Position numbers and translations under genes: made by a program
From: Zeus faber
Taxonomy: Eukaryota > Chordata > Actinopteri > Zeiformes > Zeidae
DNA: 64,000 nt
Assembly (NCBI GenBank): GCA_960531495.1
Contig: OY482846.1
Span: forward strand, 46,623,474-46,687,473
Reading direction: 5' to 3'
Shown here: piece by piece, positions 1 to 10,865 of the stretch
How the letters are laid out: the number at the start of each line of letters is the position of its first letter
How positions within the stretch are numbered: position 1 is the first letter of the stretch
Notes under the pieces: generated by a model
What the model was told of the DNA's origin: nothing
Seen by the model: the letters and a program-made list of their open reading frames with translations, nothing else
The model's database searches: none

Positions 1-57
1 GAAACGGACGGTCAAAAGAGAGGGAATGGTGGAGCAGAGAGGGGGAGAATACAAAAA

Positions 58-133
58 GACACACACACACACACACACACCTACACACACACACACACAC
101 ACACATACACCTACACACACACACACACACACA

Positions 134-171
<38 letters not shown>

Positions 172-183
172 CACACACACACA
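58..183. repeat. (CA)n microsatellite
   Basis: A CA dinucleotide array of about 125 bp is interrupted by CTACAC and GCAC variants, so it is an imperfect microsatellite. Nothing flanking it suggests a gene. Confidence 0.97.
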
Positions 184-2035
184 ATACTAACAACATTGTT
201 GCAGCTTATGTTTTCAGTGAATGTGTGTGTATTCTTTTGATACTTTTGAAGATATATATATATAAAAGATACTGATTTGAACTAACTCTGAATCTCATCC
301 TCTTTAAAAAGAGCAGCCCTGGTGTTTTGTGCGTCCTACCCTGTTCTGTTCGTCTGTGCCAGCTGCGATTGTTCCTGGCCAGTTTTCCAGGCTGCGTCCC
401 CGGCACCTGGGCCTTGAAAACTCAGTATTCACACAGGCAGCTGGTTGGCCAGCCCCGGTGTTTTCTGATTTTGTGATCTGGATCCCTCCCCTGCCAAATG
501 AACCGGGCGGCCGAACCCACTGCCCGTGTGGTTACAACAAAACAGTGTTTTCCTTCAGGACCTGTCCGGGGTGGTTTGCGTGATCAGGCTGGAGCTGGGA
601 TGGATTCACAACCCCACCTCAGCACATTCAAGGGACATTCATATTTATTTCGCCTCAGTCAGCTGCTCATCGGCCTGCGGGTGAAATTTTTAAACGTACG
701 CCGAGTGACGCCGGGCTCCAAAGTGATAATGATGAAAAAAATAAAAAGAAAAAAATAACCAACATTCCTCCCGCTCCGTCACTGCCGCTGTCGCGATATT
801 TTGGGGACACAGCGATGGGGGTCAGGGGGTCACGACCCAGCGGGAGGTTCTGATCTCCGACCGCCCCTTCCATCAACTCGTTTAGAAAACGTTGATGGGC
901 GGGACGTCCGCGGCTATACCGTGGTCCGACCCGCTCCCCGCGTGGTTAAATGATGTATAAAGCCGGTATAATGGTAATAATCTGTCTGGCTTGAGGATAA
1001 TAAGTGCTTTCTGGTCGGACGGCGTAGCTTAGTGTTAAGTGCAGGCGGGAGGAGAGCGAGGGGAGCTGCGCCGTCAATGACTTCTAATCCCGGAAAATAC
1101 AGAACGTGGCCGCATCTGGTCCCACGCCAAGTGAAGTGAAGATCAGATCAGACGAGACAATAAAGATGAGGATGAGACCTCACTCATCCCGAGAGAGGGG
1201 AATCCACATTTCCGCGTCTTCTGACCTGCGGCTGAACTCGTTTTTTTTTTCCCGAAACCGGGAAAAAAATAACAAAACACAACAGAAGAAAAAAAAAAGC
1301 CACTGGATCCAACTTCAAAAAGTGCAGAAGTTTGTAAAAAAAATTAAATAAATCGATATTTCTCCACTTGGCATTGAGATAAGATGTGAATTTTAAGTCA
1401 GGAAAACCTAAATGGACATAGGCCTTTAAAGACGAACGCGATTTGTTCAAGTTGCTATTATTCTGTTATCGATGAATTAACTAAAATGGAGATTTCTGAA
1501 CGTCTATCACACCTTCAGGTTGGAGTTCATTCCCACAGCTGGAAGAGGTGAATGATATTTTCCTCCATTCTTCCGCATCGTCCTGTTGATTCAAGATAGG
1601 GTGACATGAGGTTGCGCCGCACTTGGTCAACCCCTCAAACTCCATGAGAGCAAAGCCTCTCGCCTGCCGAGCTCAGCAGGTGTCATTCCCCCCGTGGGCG
1701 TGGCGCCTTTCTTTACTCCCACGTCATCACCTGGTCCTGCACGTGTTGGATTCGCGGCGCGCTTCTCATCCGCTGCTGCACGGGCGTCTCAGGGCCGCCG
1801 AGCGGAGGAAACAGGGCCACTGACGGCACCGTCCCGGTTCCCTGGTGCGGACCCCCCCCCCCAGCGTTCCCATCCAAACAATGGCATTAGGTTGTCCCGC
1901 CATCCAAACAAACACAGCCGCGGTATCGAGTCCTCCGCCGGGACCTGAGCAGACCACGCCCGCCGTAAAACAGGGGACGACGCAGAGAGAAAAACTTAAT
2001 TGCCTCTTCAGCTGCAAATAGAAAAAAACAAGCTT
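184..2035. other. No recognisable gene; mixed unique sequence
   Basis: Unique-looking sequence with a short TA run near 252-267 and alternating GC-rich (about 780-1100 and 1680-1960) and A/T-rich parts. The open frames here are under 90 codons, overlap on both strands and show no domain I recognise. A GTATAAAG-like box near 955 lies downstream of GC-rich sequence, but nothing around it supports a promoter call. Confidence 0.5.
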
Positions 2036-2165
2036 TAATCAGGATCAGGATCAGAATCAAAATCAGAATCAGGATCAGAATCGTCTTTTTTGCCAAGTGA
2101 TTTTACACGTCCAAAGAATTTGCCTTGGCGTACGGCGCGTACCGGAAACATAAATGTAAAACAAT
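2036..2165. repeat. Interspersed-repeat fragment with (TCAGRA)n
   Basis: A hexamer-like TCAGAA/TCAGGA run (about 2037-2083) is followed by TTTTTTGCCAAGTGA and then AAAGAATTTGCCTTGG. This is the arrangement of a common fish repeat terminus in which a CAGAAT run abuts a 'ttattgccaagt...aaggaatttg' segment. I recognise the pattern but cannot name the family or its orientation with certainty. Confidence 0.5.
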
Positions 2166-2660
2166 AAGTAAAATATATAAGAATATTTAAAACAAGGCTG
2201 TTTTGTTTTTTTTGTTTGTTTTTTTAAATATAGCTGGACTAGTTTGTACAGGAATAGAAATGTGCAAATGTTTAGTCTTGGAGTGTGACTTGAACACTTG
2301 TAAAAACAATCAATTTAATTCTCCGCTTTCTTCTCTCACCGTCTCTAATTACTGGTCCAAACATCACTCCTCTTGTGAATGTGTAAATATCCTCGTGAAA
2401 TATGAGCATTTCAATGAATAATTCAACTTTTTAACATGACCGATTCTAACTTGTTTACTGTATTTATCTTTAACCTTTTCGCAATTTTTATTGAAAGTTT
2501 TATTTTTTATTTAACTTTTACTCAATTTATTTTGAACTATAATTAACTTCATTATTATTACAGATAAATCGTTAACTATTAACACGCACAGAAAACTCAA
2601 TGAAACGGCTGTTTCTCCTCGGCCGGGGGTGACACTTCAGGGCAAATGGACAATTCTCAG
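2166..2660. other. AT-rich unique sequence, no gene seen
   Basis: A/T-rich sequence with poly-T runs and no open frame of interest. No repeat family or motif was recognised. Confidence 0.5.
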
Positions 2661-2669
2661 AAAACCTGC

Positions 2670-2724
2670 GATCCGACCCTTATGATCCGACCCCTGCGAT
2701 CTGACCCTTATGATCTGACCCCTG
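2670..2724. repeat. 14-bp tandem repeat, four units
   Basis: Units beginning GATCCGACCC or GATCTGACCC start at 2670, 2684, 2698 and 2712, an exact 14-bp spacing. The second half of the array differs from the first by a C-to-T change. Confidence 0.85.
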
Positions 2725-2799
2725 GGATTTCGGACACAATGGCATCCGTTGTGACTGTGAATTTTTGTATTTCATGGCCGGTGTGCGTTGCGTCGCGCT

Positions 2800-3225
2800 G
2801 TGTCCAGCGCTTCGTCCAGCGCTTCGTCCAGCGCTTCGTCCAGCCGCGGGTCCTTTCGGGGGCGAGTATTCAAATCAGAAAGGAACAGTCCGCCACCCCA
2901 GGCCCACCCCCTCTGACCTGCTATCAGAGGCCTGCTATCACCTCTCGACGGCGGCGGATTTGTCGCCACAAGCTCCAAAATGTCAATAACAGCACACGTA
3001 CGGTATCGATTCCCCGGGAAGGCGCTCCGCGTAAACTGTCGCGGGAATCTCCGCGTCCGCCGCGGAGCCTTTCCCTCGATGCCTCCCGGCCGCCTCGCTC
3101 GGCTCTCGAGGGGCGGGGGAGGGGTCGGCACTGGAGCCGCGAGCGGGAAGCTGCGGCGCGGTCGAACAGGATGAGCGTGTGGTATCTTGCCGCGGGGGCT
3201 GAGCAGGCGTGGAGGGAGCAGCCGG
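2800..3225. other. CpG-rich island-like stretch
   Basis: About 400 bp rich in CpG (many CGCG, CCGC and GGCG words) is set sharply against AT-rich flanks. Open frames of up to 211 codons run through it on both strands, but they overlap one another, include the tandem repeats and match nothing I know. It could be a CpG island or only a GC-rich patch. Confidence 0.4.
2802..2844. repeat. 12-bp tandem repeat, 3.6 units
   Basis: GTCCAGCGCTTC is repeated perfectly at 2802, 2814 and 2826 and partly at 2838. It lies at the start of a CpG-rich stretch. Confidence 0.9.
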
Positions 3226-3454
3226 GGTTTTGGGCTGTCTTTACTCGTATTTGCCACTTTATTTATTTTCCCAATTTTTAATTTTTTATTTTCTCTGTTT
3301 ATTTTTCCTCTTTTTTTTATTTTATAAAAAGCTCTTAGTTTTTATTAAAATGTCTTAATTTTTTGTATATTTCCCATTTTAAGTGTATTTGAGTCAATTG
3401 AACTTGTTCTGCTATTATTTCTCAAATAAACGCAAATTGGATGAAAGGAAAAGC

Positions 3455-3540
3455 TTTATATATATATATAAATATATAAATATATACATATATATAAATA
3501 TGTATATATTTATTTATTTGTATATATGTGTATATATAAA
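3455..3540. repeat. (TA)n-rich degenerate microsatellite
   Basis: Runs of TATATA are interspersed with AAATA and CATATA. It is low-complexity sequence. Confidence 0.85.
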
Positions 3541-3638
3541 TTTGTGTGTGTGTGAAAGCCATCAAAATACGAGTGTTTGGTGTGTGGTGCTCCAGTGCCC
3601 TGATCTGCACAACTGTAAACTAGACTTCCAGTGGGGGT

Positions 3639-3651
3639 GGTGTGTGTGTGC

Positions 3652-3692
<41 letters not shown>

Positions 3693-3695
3693 GGC

Positions 3696-3750
<55 letters not shown>
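3639..3750. repeat. (TG)n microsatellite
   Basis: A TG array of about 110 bp with GCGCG and GCGGGCGCG interruptions. The histidine/threonine and cysteine/valine open frames crossing it are artefacts of the dinucleotide repeat. Confidence 0.97.
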
Positions 3751-3751
<1 letters not shown>

Positions 3752-4216
3752 CATCTGTCGCCGCAGAGGGAACCTGGGCCGGCTCTGTTCCGCTTTACGC
3801 CGCGGCGCTCTACAAATTGTCCGCGTGGGGCGTCCAGATGTGAGCGGCGCGGACAGATGTTGGGCCTTCGCGCCCACCTCCACGCAGGGTGGAGGAGCTG
3901 GGGGGAAAAAAAACAAACAAAAAAAAAAACAAGCCAAGCAAACAAACAAATAAATAAATGAAACCCCTCTATCCCTTCCCCCGGGGCCTCATTGGGCGCA
4001 ATTTTCTTCCCCCAGGAAACATCCACAAATGATGCCCCGTGTTGATCCGGGGAGCGGCGTCATGTAATTATTCATCGTAGAGGTTCAGGGGCCGCTGAGC
4101 CGCCCGGATTTGGACGGGATTATGGACAAGGTTAGGGTGGAGGGAGGGAGGCATTTGAACCGCGCTTCCTTTCAATGATTGTAGGACAGAGCAAAGCGGA
4201 TTACATCTTGTTCTTT
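3751..4216. other. No gene seen; GC-rich then A-rich
   Basis: GC-rich sequence to about 3895 gives way to an A-rich stretch (3903-3960, AAACAAAC and AAATAAAT words) and then ordinary sequence. No feature was recognised. Confidence 0.5.
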
Positions 4217-4933
4217 CCATCATCCATCCACCCATCCACCCCTCCACCCCTCCACCCATCCATCGTTCCGTCGTTCCACCCATCCACCCATCCACCCACC
4301 CATCCACCCACCCATCCATCCATCCATCCACCAACCCATACATCCACCCATCCATCCATCCATCCATCAACCCATCCATCCATCCATCCATCCACCAATC
4401 CACCCATCCACCCATCCATCCACCCATCCATCCATCCAACCATCCATCCATCCACCAACCCATACATCCACCCATCCATCCATCCACCCATCCATCCAAC
4501 CATCCATCCATCCACCAACCCATACATACACCCATCCATCCATCCATCCACCCATCCACCGACACATCCATCCATCCATCCATCCATCCACCCACCCACC
4601 CATACATCCACCCATCCATCCATCCATCTATCCATCCATCCATCCATCCACCCATCCACCCATCATCCACCCACCCACCCACACATCCATCCATCCACTC
4701 ATACACCCTCACATCCATCCATCCATCCACCCACCCATACATCCACCCATCCATCCACCCACCCATACATCCACCCATCCATCCATCCATCCATCTATCC
4801 ATCCATCCACCCATCCACCCACACATCCATCCATCCACCCATCCACCCACCCACACATCCATCCATCCACTCATACACCCTCACATCCATCCATCCATCC
4901 ATCCATCCACCCACACATCCATCTCTCCATCTC
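4217..4933. repeat. Large (CATC/CACC)n tetranucleotide array
   Basis: About 700 bp of CATC units with frequent CACC, AACC and TACA variants, arranged in higher-order blocks (for example CCACCAACCCATACATCCA recurs). Long open frames (HPSIHPST on plus, MDGWMDGW on minus) exist only because the unit lacks stops, so they are not genes. Confidence 0.97.
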
Positions 4934-5800
4934 TGTTTGGGTTCATGATTCTGTGATGGAAGAATGACGTTTCCTTCCAGTCAACAACAGATAACTCAGC
5001 CATTGTGGTCATCTACACCAGCGCTTCTAAACCCGTCCAATTTTAGGATCCACATTGTCCTTGTTCATTAAGTTAAGACGCAAATTCAATTCTCATTTGG
5101 AAGCGTTCGAAATTGTGTCGTGAAATGAATAGCGCTGTAATCCATAACAGTAACATCTAGGTTTGATGGACTTCTCCGTGCTTTTATTTTGAAACAGTGG
5201 CTCAAAATAAAAGCGCAACATCGGAAATAATTTATAACGTATATAATTTTTTTTAATTTCTTGTTTTCTAAAGGGGTGAGCGTATATGCCCGTGGTCCTC
5301 TCTAGATGCCACCCGTCTCCCAGAATTTGGCTCAGCATCCACCAATGGAGAACCACTGATGGACATCCAACCTGATTTGGGTTCAGACAGAGGATAACAG
5401 TTACAGCCAGGGATGAAGGACTGAGCTCTGCTCCAAATGGTTTATTTCTGCAGCATTTCGGTCACAAAAAAAAAACAACCCTCATCAGGCAGCGTGGCCT
5501 CGAATGGGACATAAAAATCCTAAAATATGCCATGTTTCAGGCCCATTAACCGATCAGTGAAAATTGAACCATGTGGACCAACACACAACATCAGTTTTAT
5601 GACCAGCAATCCACAGGAAGACCTCGGGCAACAGGAGGTTTCAGACATCCATAAGGAAATCTCAGCTTTTCATTTTATTTCATATACAGTTAAAATAAAG
5701 TATTTGGAGGTGAGTCTACACCATCTGGTCTACTCTGGTCGACACCATCTGCCAGCTCCGTCACCTTCCACCAGCGTCTGTCTGTTTAGCCTGCTCCAGA
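4934..5800. other. Unique sequence, no gene seen
   Basis: Ordinary sequence with a poly-A run at 5466-5475. Open frames under 100 codons overlap on both strands and carry no recognisable domain. Confidence 0.5.
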
Positions 5801-5801
5801 T

Positions 5802-5917
5802 TGGTGAGTGGGTGAGTGAGTGAGTGAGTGAGTGAGTGAGTGAGTGAGTGAGTGAGTGAGTCAGTGAGTCAGTGAGTCAGTGAGTCAGTGAGTCAGTGAG
5901 TCAGTGAGTCAGTGAGT
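5802..5917. repeat. (GAGT)n passing into (GAGTCAGT)n
   Basis: The left half is a pure GAGT tetramer array. From about 5858 it changes to an 8-bp GAGTCAGT unit, as if one C-for-G change was captured and re-amplified. Confidence 0.95.
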
Positions 5918-5984
5918 TAGCTATGCAATTTTCAACCACTTCAACAAAACGTCCACGGTTCAGTCCTGTGTTCTACAATGGAAG

Positions 5985-6239
5985 ATGAGGCTGCAGGTTC
6001 AAGTCGTGCACCGGGGAAAGACAGTCTCAGTGAGTCAGTCGCAGAGCCCTGAAGCCCCGCCCCCTGCTGGCTCGCGTCCAAACTGCACCAAATTCCACGC
6101 TGCACGTCCTTGGGTCCCCAGCGCCACGCCCGCCAGGTGTGAAGACGATCGGATGAACGGTTTTCGAGATAATCGAAGGACATACGGACATACAGATGGA
6201 CAGACAGCAGACAGACAGACAGACAGACAGACAGACAGC

Positions 6240-6270
<31 letters not shown>

Positions 6271-6278
6271 GATTCCTT
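5985..6278 (+). repeat. Interspersed repeat with (ACAG)n tail
   Basis: The block around 6140-6185 (ACGATCGGATGAACGG, then TTTTCGAGATAATCGAAGGA) runs into CATACGGACATACAGATGG and then an (ACAG)n array. This is the 3' end arrangement of a widespread fish retroposon whose tail seeds CAGA microsatellites. The GCCCCGCCCCCTGCTGGC stretch upstream fits the same element. The family name is not certain. Confidence 0.55.
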
Positions 6279-6382
6279 CCTTTATAGCTAATAGATATTT
6301 TGTTGATATAAGTTTTTAAAACTAATTCCATTGTATATTTTTCTTTAAGCTTTGAAAGAACATGAAATTTGGTAACCACTGC

Positions 6383-6470
6383 CTGAGTCAGTCAGTCAGT
6401 CAGTCAGTTAGTTAGTCAGTCAGTCAGTCAGTCAGCCAGTCAGTCAGTCAGACAGTCAGTCAGTTAGTCA
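6383..6470. repeat. (CAGT)n microsatellite
   Basis: A CAGT array with TTAGT, CCAGT and GACAGT variants lies about 100 bp downstream of the ACAG tail. Confidence 0.93.
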
Positions 6471-6580
6471 TACAATATTCACAAGTTCCTCTAAGGTGAA
6501 AGACCAGTACAGTCTGTTGTTCCTGTTCCCGTTCAGCGCCACAAATCACATTTTGCCTAAATCCTCCTGAAGATGAGTGC

Positions 6581-6627
6581 AGTATACAGTATACAGTATA
6601 CAGTATACAGTATACAGTATACAGTAC
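6581..6627. repeat. 7-bp (CAGTATA)n tandem repeat
   Basis: Nearly seven perfect copies of CAGTATA. The unit is close to self-complementary (GTATAC), so the array could form alternative pairings. Confidence 0.93.
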
Positions 6628-8005
6628 CTTGTTTCACAAACGTTGAAAGCTTTACGCAACAAGGACGTCAACAAACCAACATGCATCAGAGCTCAACGTC
6701 ACAGTCTCATTAACCGGATAAACCCAGAGATTAGTAGCGAAAGAAAGAACCGGCGTGCAGCGAGAGCTTTACGGTGCCGGACGGCGCGGCGGCCGGCGGG
6801 GGGAGCTCCGACGCGCGCCTCCCGGGATGATCCAGGACACGTGCACGTCGAGATGGAACGAGCACCAAACGCTGTGCATTGTATGAGGAACAACGTAGAG
6901 CTGCTCCGCCTCGTGCGGCTTGCATTGAGTGTCAACAGCTGCAGTGGGCATCACGATATTATCTTTAGAAATGCATACTAATCTGCATAAAATGAGCATA
7001 GCTTTCAGACCAAAACAGGATTAAAACAACAATAAGGTTTTAGTAAATATACATATATACATGTAAATATACAGATATACATGTTGCATGAAAAGCTGCA
7101 TGCAATTTGTATTTTGTTAATGTTTAAATATTTTTCATAGCAAAACGTACTTATTGACAAAGTACTCATTGTATTTGGCGCTTTCCTGTATATTGAATTC
7201 AAATGTATTTGATAGACTTATTCCTGGAACCCAAGCCAACACATGGTGTTTGCTTTTTATGTCTTTGAGCCCCTGGATTATTTAAAAAAGATCAATGTTC
7301 CTCATTGTTTCTTTGATATGCAGAATGCCACTTATCATAAGAAGTTTGTTTTCTTTTCTCGTTTGAAATTCAATTTAAAATGAAATCCCTTTCCTCCTTC
7401 TTTGACTTGCAATTCCTACAATTTCGGCGCAAAAACAAAAGAAATGAAAACGTCTCAAAAACAAAACTTTATCAAACTGCATCACAAGAACTGAGCAAAT
7501 GCAGAGAAAGGGAAGGGATTGACCTTGGTACACAACTTGGCAACCGTGGCAACCGTGACAACCGCGACGGGGGGAAACTCCACAGCGGTGGCCGCCGCGT
7601 CAGAACTTCCAGGAGGACCAACCGAGGGTCTCGCCTCGGGGCCACAACCTCCAGACTGAGTTCAGAGAGGTAGCGAGCAGAGCAGAGATGGAGATAGAGG
7701 GGGGGGGGGGGGAGGGTGAGGAGTAGAGAGATTGAGTGAAACACACACAATAGAACAAGATAAATAGGAGTAAAAAAAAAGAGAGAAAGACAGAAAGAAA
7801 TGGAGACAACGTGCAGGGTGTCTTCCAGGGCAGCGACCGGGTGGAGCGGCGGCCAGCGAGGTGCCCCTGGATCCGGGCGTGGCACCTCACTGTCGGGGCT
7901 GGTCGCTCCGGAAAGAGAACAACGAAGCGAAATAAGGCACGGACAGAACGAGGCGGGATCTAAGTTGGGTAGCGGCGCTCGGAGGACGACGTCACAGGGC
8001 GACCC

Positions 8006-8008
<3 letters not shown>
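6628..8008. other. No gene seen; mixed unique sequence
   Basis: AT-rich from about 6980 to 7480, then purine-rich (poly-G near 7700-7712, GAGAGA and AAAGAAAG words near 7720-7800). No open frame has recognisable similarity. The 193-codon minus frame at 7472-8053 is driven by the (CT)n and purine tracts. Confidence 0.5.

Positions 8009-8044
<36 letters not shown>
8009..8044. repeat. (CT)n microsatellite
   Basis: A pure CT array of about 34 bp that ends in TTTCTCGCTCGCC. Confidence 0.95.
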
Positions 8045-8047
<3 letters not shown>

Positions 8048-8237
8048 GCCCACTCACTGAATCCAAATGCCACCAGCATGTTTGGGCCCTTGGCTGCTTT
8101 CGTTCGCAAATTTGAATCCCGAGCCGTTGGATCGGGAAATGACGTTTGCTTTGGCAGGACGCACGAGGGTGTCATCCTTAACGCTTTGAACGGAGGCCGA
8201 CGGCGACCCTCGGAGCGGCTTGGCGTCTGGGAGCAGC

Positions 8238-8375
8238 GGCGGCGGCGGCAGCGGCGGCGGCGGCAGCGGCGGCGGCGGCAGCGGCGGCGGCGGCAGCGGC
8301 GGCGGCGGCAGCGGCGGCGGCGGCAGCGGCGGCGGCGGCAGCGGCGGCGGCGGTAGCGGCGGCAGCGGCGGGTCT
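8238..8375. repeat. 15-bp GC-rich minisatellite
   Basis: Eight consecutive 15-bp units (GGCGGCGGCGGCAGC) start at 8238 and end near 8357, followed by shortened units. The last full unit has GGT for GGC. Because 15 is a multiple of three, all frames stay open: one reads RRRRQ, another GGGGS. No start, splice or flanking coding support was found, so I treat it as non-coding. Confidence 0.95.
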
Positions 8376-8394
8376 GATTGACCGACTGATTCAT

Positions 8395-8632
8395 GACTCG
8401 GGACAACGGGGTTGTTGACACAGTATTATTGTAGAGAGTGGACGAGTCGGAACAAGCCAGGAGCAGATGGACACGTGTCACGACAAGGGCTCCTCTCCTG
8501 AGTGGGTGTGGGGATGGGGCTTTTACCTCTTGCTCGTGAGACCAACCAACGAGCAGCAGGTGTACAGCCGCTCTGATCCTGGGTCCCATATTACCAAGAC
8601 CCAGGACGGGTGTGGCTGCTCAAACCGCACCA
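8395..8632 (+). mobile_element. LTR-like interspersed repeat, copy 1 of 4
   Basis: This 240-bp segment shares blocks with three other places in the window (rc 20976-21242, 37781-38076, 62896-63210). Shared words include TATTGTAGAGAGTGG, GGAACAAGCC, GAGCAGATGG, TTTTACCTCTTGCTCGT, AGACCAACCAACGAGCA and GGTGTGGCTGCTCAAACC. The 5' end is diverged here. A solo LTR or a short non-autonomous element would both fit; the nested copy at 21 kb has TG...CA ends and a 4-bp duplication, which favours a solo LTR. Confidence 0.7.
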
Positions 8633-10499
8633 ACTTTTTTTTTTAAGTGCCAGCCATCGTTTTATCCACTGGCCCCTTAGAAATACAGCCCGGTCACTAA
8701 ACCACAACATCTGCACTTCGCCCGGGTTTGTTTCTTTAAAGTGGTAATCCGTTTGATTATTTTGTGATTTTGAAATTACCCGTGACTGATATTCATCCCA
8801 TATTTATTGAGCTCGCTCTTCATAAGGAACAGCCATTCAGTGTACGCATGAGTGCTCCTCAACATACTGTTTCCATTATTTTTGTTGGTGGCGTGGTCCG
8901 CCAATCCTGGCTGGAATGCAAAAAAACAGGGGAAATACCCCAATCACCTGACCAGTAAGTAGAGCTAATCAATCGATCGGAATAAGGAATAAATAAGGAA
9001 TAAAGTCCGGAGAAAGGGAAGCGACCATCTAAAGCCAGCTTCACACTGAACGCGTCATCGCATCCGACATTTGGATCCCGCCCCCAGTGGCCGCCGGCGG
9101 AGCTGCGCATGTAGATGTTTCGCATCCCAAAATATGTCAGAGAAAATTGGAGAGCGAGCAGTTTGCATTTTTTATTTCCGTATTTTTTTAGATTCATGGA
9201 ACGCTTACCACGTTCCGTGAATGAGAATTTCAAACGTTCCTAGAATAGTTTTTGCAAAGTGCGAGACCATAAAATACACACAATTAACACAACAAATTCA
9301 TTTAAGATAAAAATACATTTATTCATAGTGAATATGGTGTCATAGTGTATGGTGTTATATATGTGATTTATTTCCCTTGTTTTAAACCAAATTATAAAAA
9401 AAAAAAATAATAACCTCTGTGACTGATGCCACTTCCGGCCGCGGTGCCAGCTCAAGAGCGGAAAAATGCGCGGAAAAAACGCTTCCCGCAATTCCGCACG
9501 GCAGAGGAGACGGGCTGGCTCCGACGCTCCATGGGAACGAACGGACCCCCGTGTCGTTGTCGTCACTTGTCCGATTCGGCGTGAAGCCGGCTCCGGAGAT
9601 CTCATGCCTTTTTCCAGAGTCCACTTGTAGCGGGGCCCATTCTGCCAGCGCCGTCGTTTTCTTGGGTGGAAACCCCCGGCGCGGGAGCCGAAGACAACCC
9701 CCCCTCCCCCCGGCCCCCCGCCCCCCAAAACCACCGCTCCGTTGAAAACATGGATGTCAGATTTGTTGAGAAGTGATGCTTTGGGGTGGGGGCGGGGGAG
9801 GAGGGGTCGGGGGACAGCGGAAGCAGACAGGCAGGAGTGCGGCTGGTTGGTTTTGTTGCGTCGAATCACTGACCCACGGAGAGAGTAACAGCAGCCTGTC
9901 CGCGGAAAAAGCCATTTTGGGAGTTTTCAGCTGGAACTTGCTTTTCTTCCACTCTGCTGCAGAATTGCATTCTGGGACACGTTCACTGTCGCATAATTGA
10001 ATATTTTTGATGGTAATTTACTGGTATTTTAAACAGAATTGCACTAACTTTAGCTCCTATATGATGTTTAAAGCCATAATCTTGGTAAATATAAGTGAAA
10101 TTGTGAGTTTCTTTCGGGGTTTTGCCATTAATTGACTGGCGTGTCCAGCAGAGGTGTAAACACATGTAAAAGCAGAAGTTGCTGTCTTCAAAGAGAAGAC
10201 CCCGAGGCCTTTCCTGTATGCCCGAGGCAGGGCCGGAGTGGGAATCAATTTCAGCTCAGGGGTTTCATGGTGCTCACCAGCCAGCTTCGGTGGGGGGGGG
10301 CGGTTTGTAGCTCTTTAGCTTTGAACACCAATTGTACCTCTTCAACCTCTACAATCTGTTTCAGCGCTTGGGTTTGACAATTTTCACGAACAAACCTGGA
10401 AAAATAAAAGTTCAACAACTTTTCTTTTGAAAGTTAAAAATGTTCAAGTTCAATAATGCTCAGACTAGGAAGTAATAATAATACTATGACATAACCTAC
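8633..10499. other. No gene seen; GC-rich patch 9420-9830
   Basis: Unique sequence. 9420-9830 is CpG- and C-rich with poly-C (about 9698-9726) and poly-G runs, and holds overlapping open frames on both strands that match nothing I know. No mobile element was recognised. Confidence 0.5.
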
Positions 10500-10539
10500 A
10501 TGTTGCACAGCATTTTAATTTGGAAAATATTAGGTCAAA

Positions 10540-10862
10540 GACCAAAGACTAGATCCTATTATTATATCGACCTAGTTTGAGTGCTCCCATGACAACAAAA
10601 GCTATTAAACTTTGTAATTAAAAAAAATTGTAAATAAAAAACAGCTTTTATTTGTTTCTGTGTAACATGTAGATTAGACCTCAGAAGCAAACAGTATGGA
10701 CTTAGTTTGAGTGTTCTCATTCCTATGACAAATAAAAGCTCTTGAAATTTGAAAACTGAGTCATGTAGACGGTCCCTATTGCGCCGTCGAAACAGCAACG
10801 TGCTCTCGGCCGCCGTCCGTGAAGCATCGCTTCACTCCTCGTCCGGTGCAGCCGCGGGAAAT
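10540..10862. repeat. Interspersed repeat family A, copy 1
   Basis: The block GACTAGATCCTATTATTATA, CGACCTAGTTTGAGTGCTCC, AAAGCTATTAAACTTTGTAA and later GTCATGTAGACGGTCCCTA recurs at 58718-58930 in the same order and orientation. This copy is longer in the middle because a related segment (TTAGTTTGAGTGTTCTCAT, then AATAAAAGCTCTTGAAATTTG, about 10698-10755) repeats the first part. The family is unknown; the end could be retroposon-derived. Confidence 0.75.
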
Positions 10863-10865
10863 CAG

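Noticed and set aside
940-1000. TATA-containing promoter near 955
   Set aside because: Only a weak TATA-like word; no downstream exon, splice site or repeat of the pattern supports it.
2646-3281. 211-codon plus frame and 161-codon minus frame in a CpG-rich patch
   Set aside because: They overlap each other, include tandem repeats, and contain no recognisable domain. GC-rich DNA is naturally poor in stops.
3562-4026. Histidine/threonine- and cysteine/valine-rich frames at the TG arrays (also near 15.9 and 59.2 kb)
   Set aside because: They are translations of TG/CA dinucleotide repeats.
4068-4948. Open frames of more than 250 codons on both strands in the CATC array
   Set aside because: They arise because the tetranucleotide unit contains no stops in several frames; the sequence is low-complexity only.
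7472-8589. 193- and 209-codon minus frames
   Set aside because: They are driven by the (CT)n, purine and 15-bp GC repeats.
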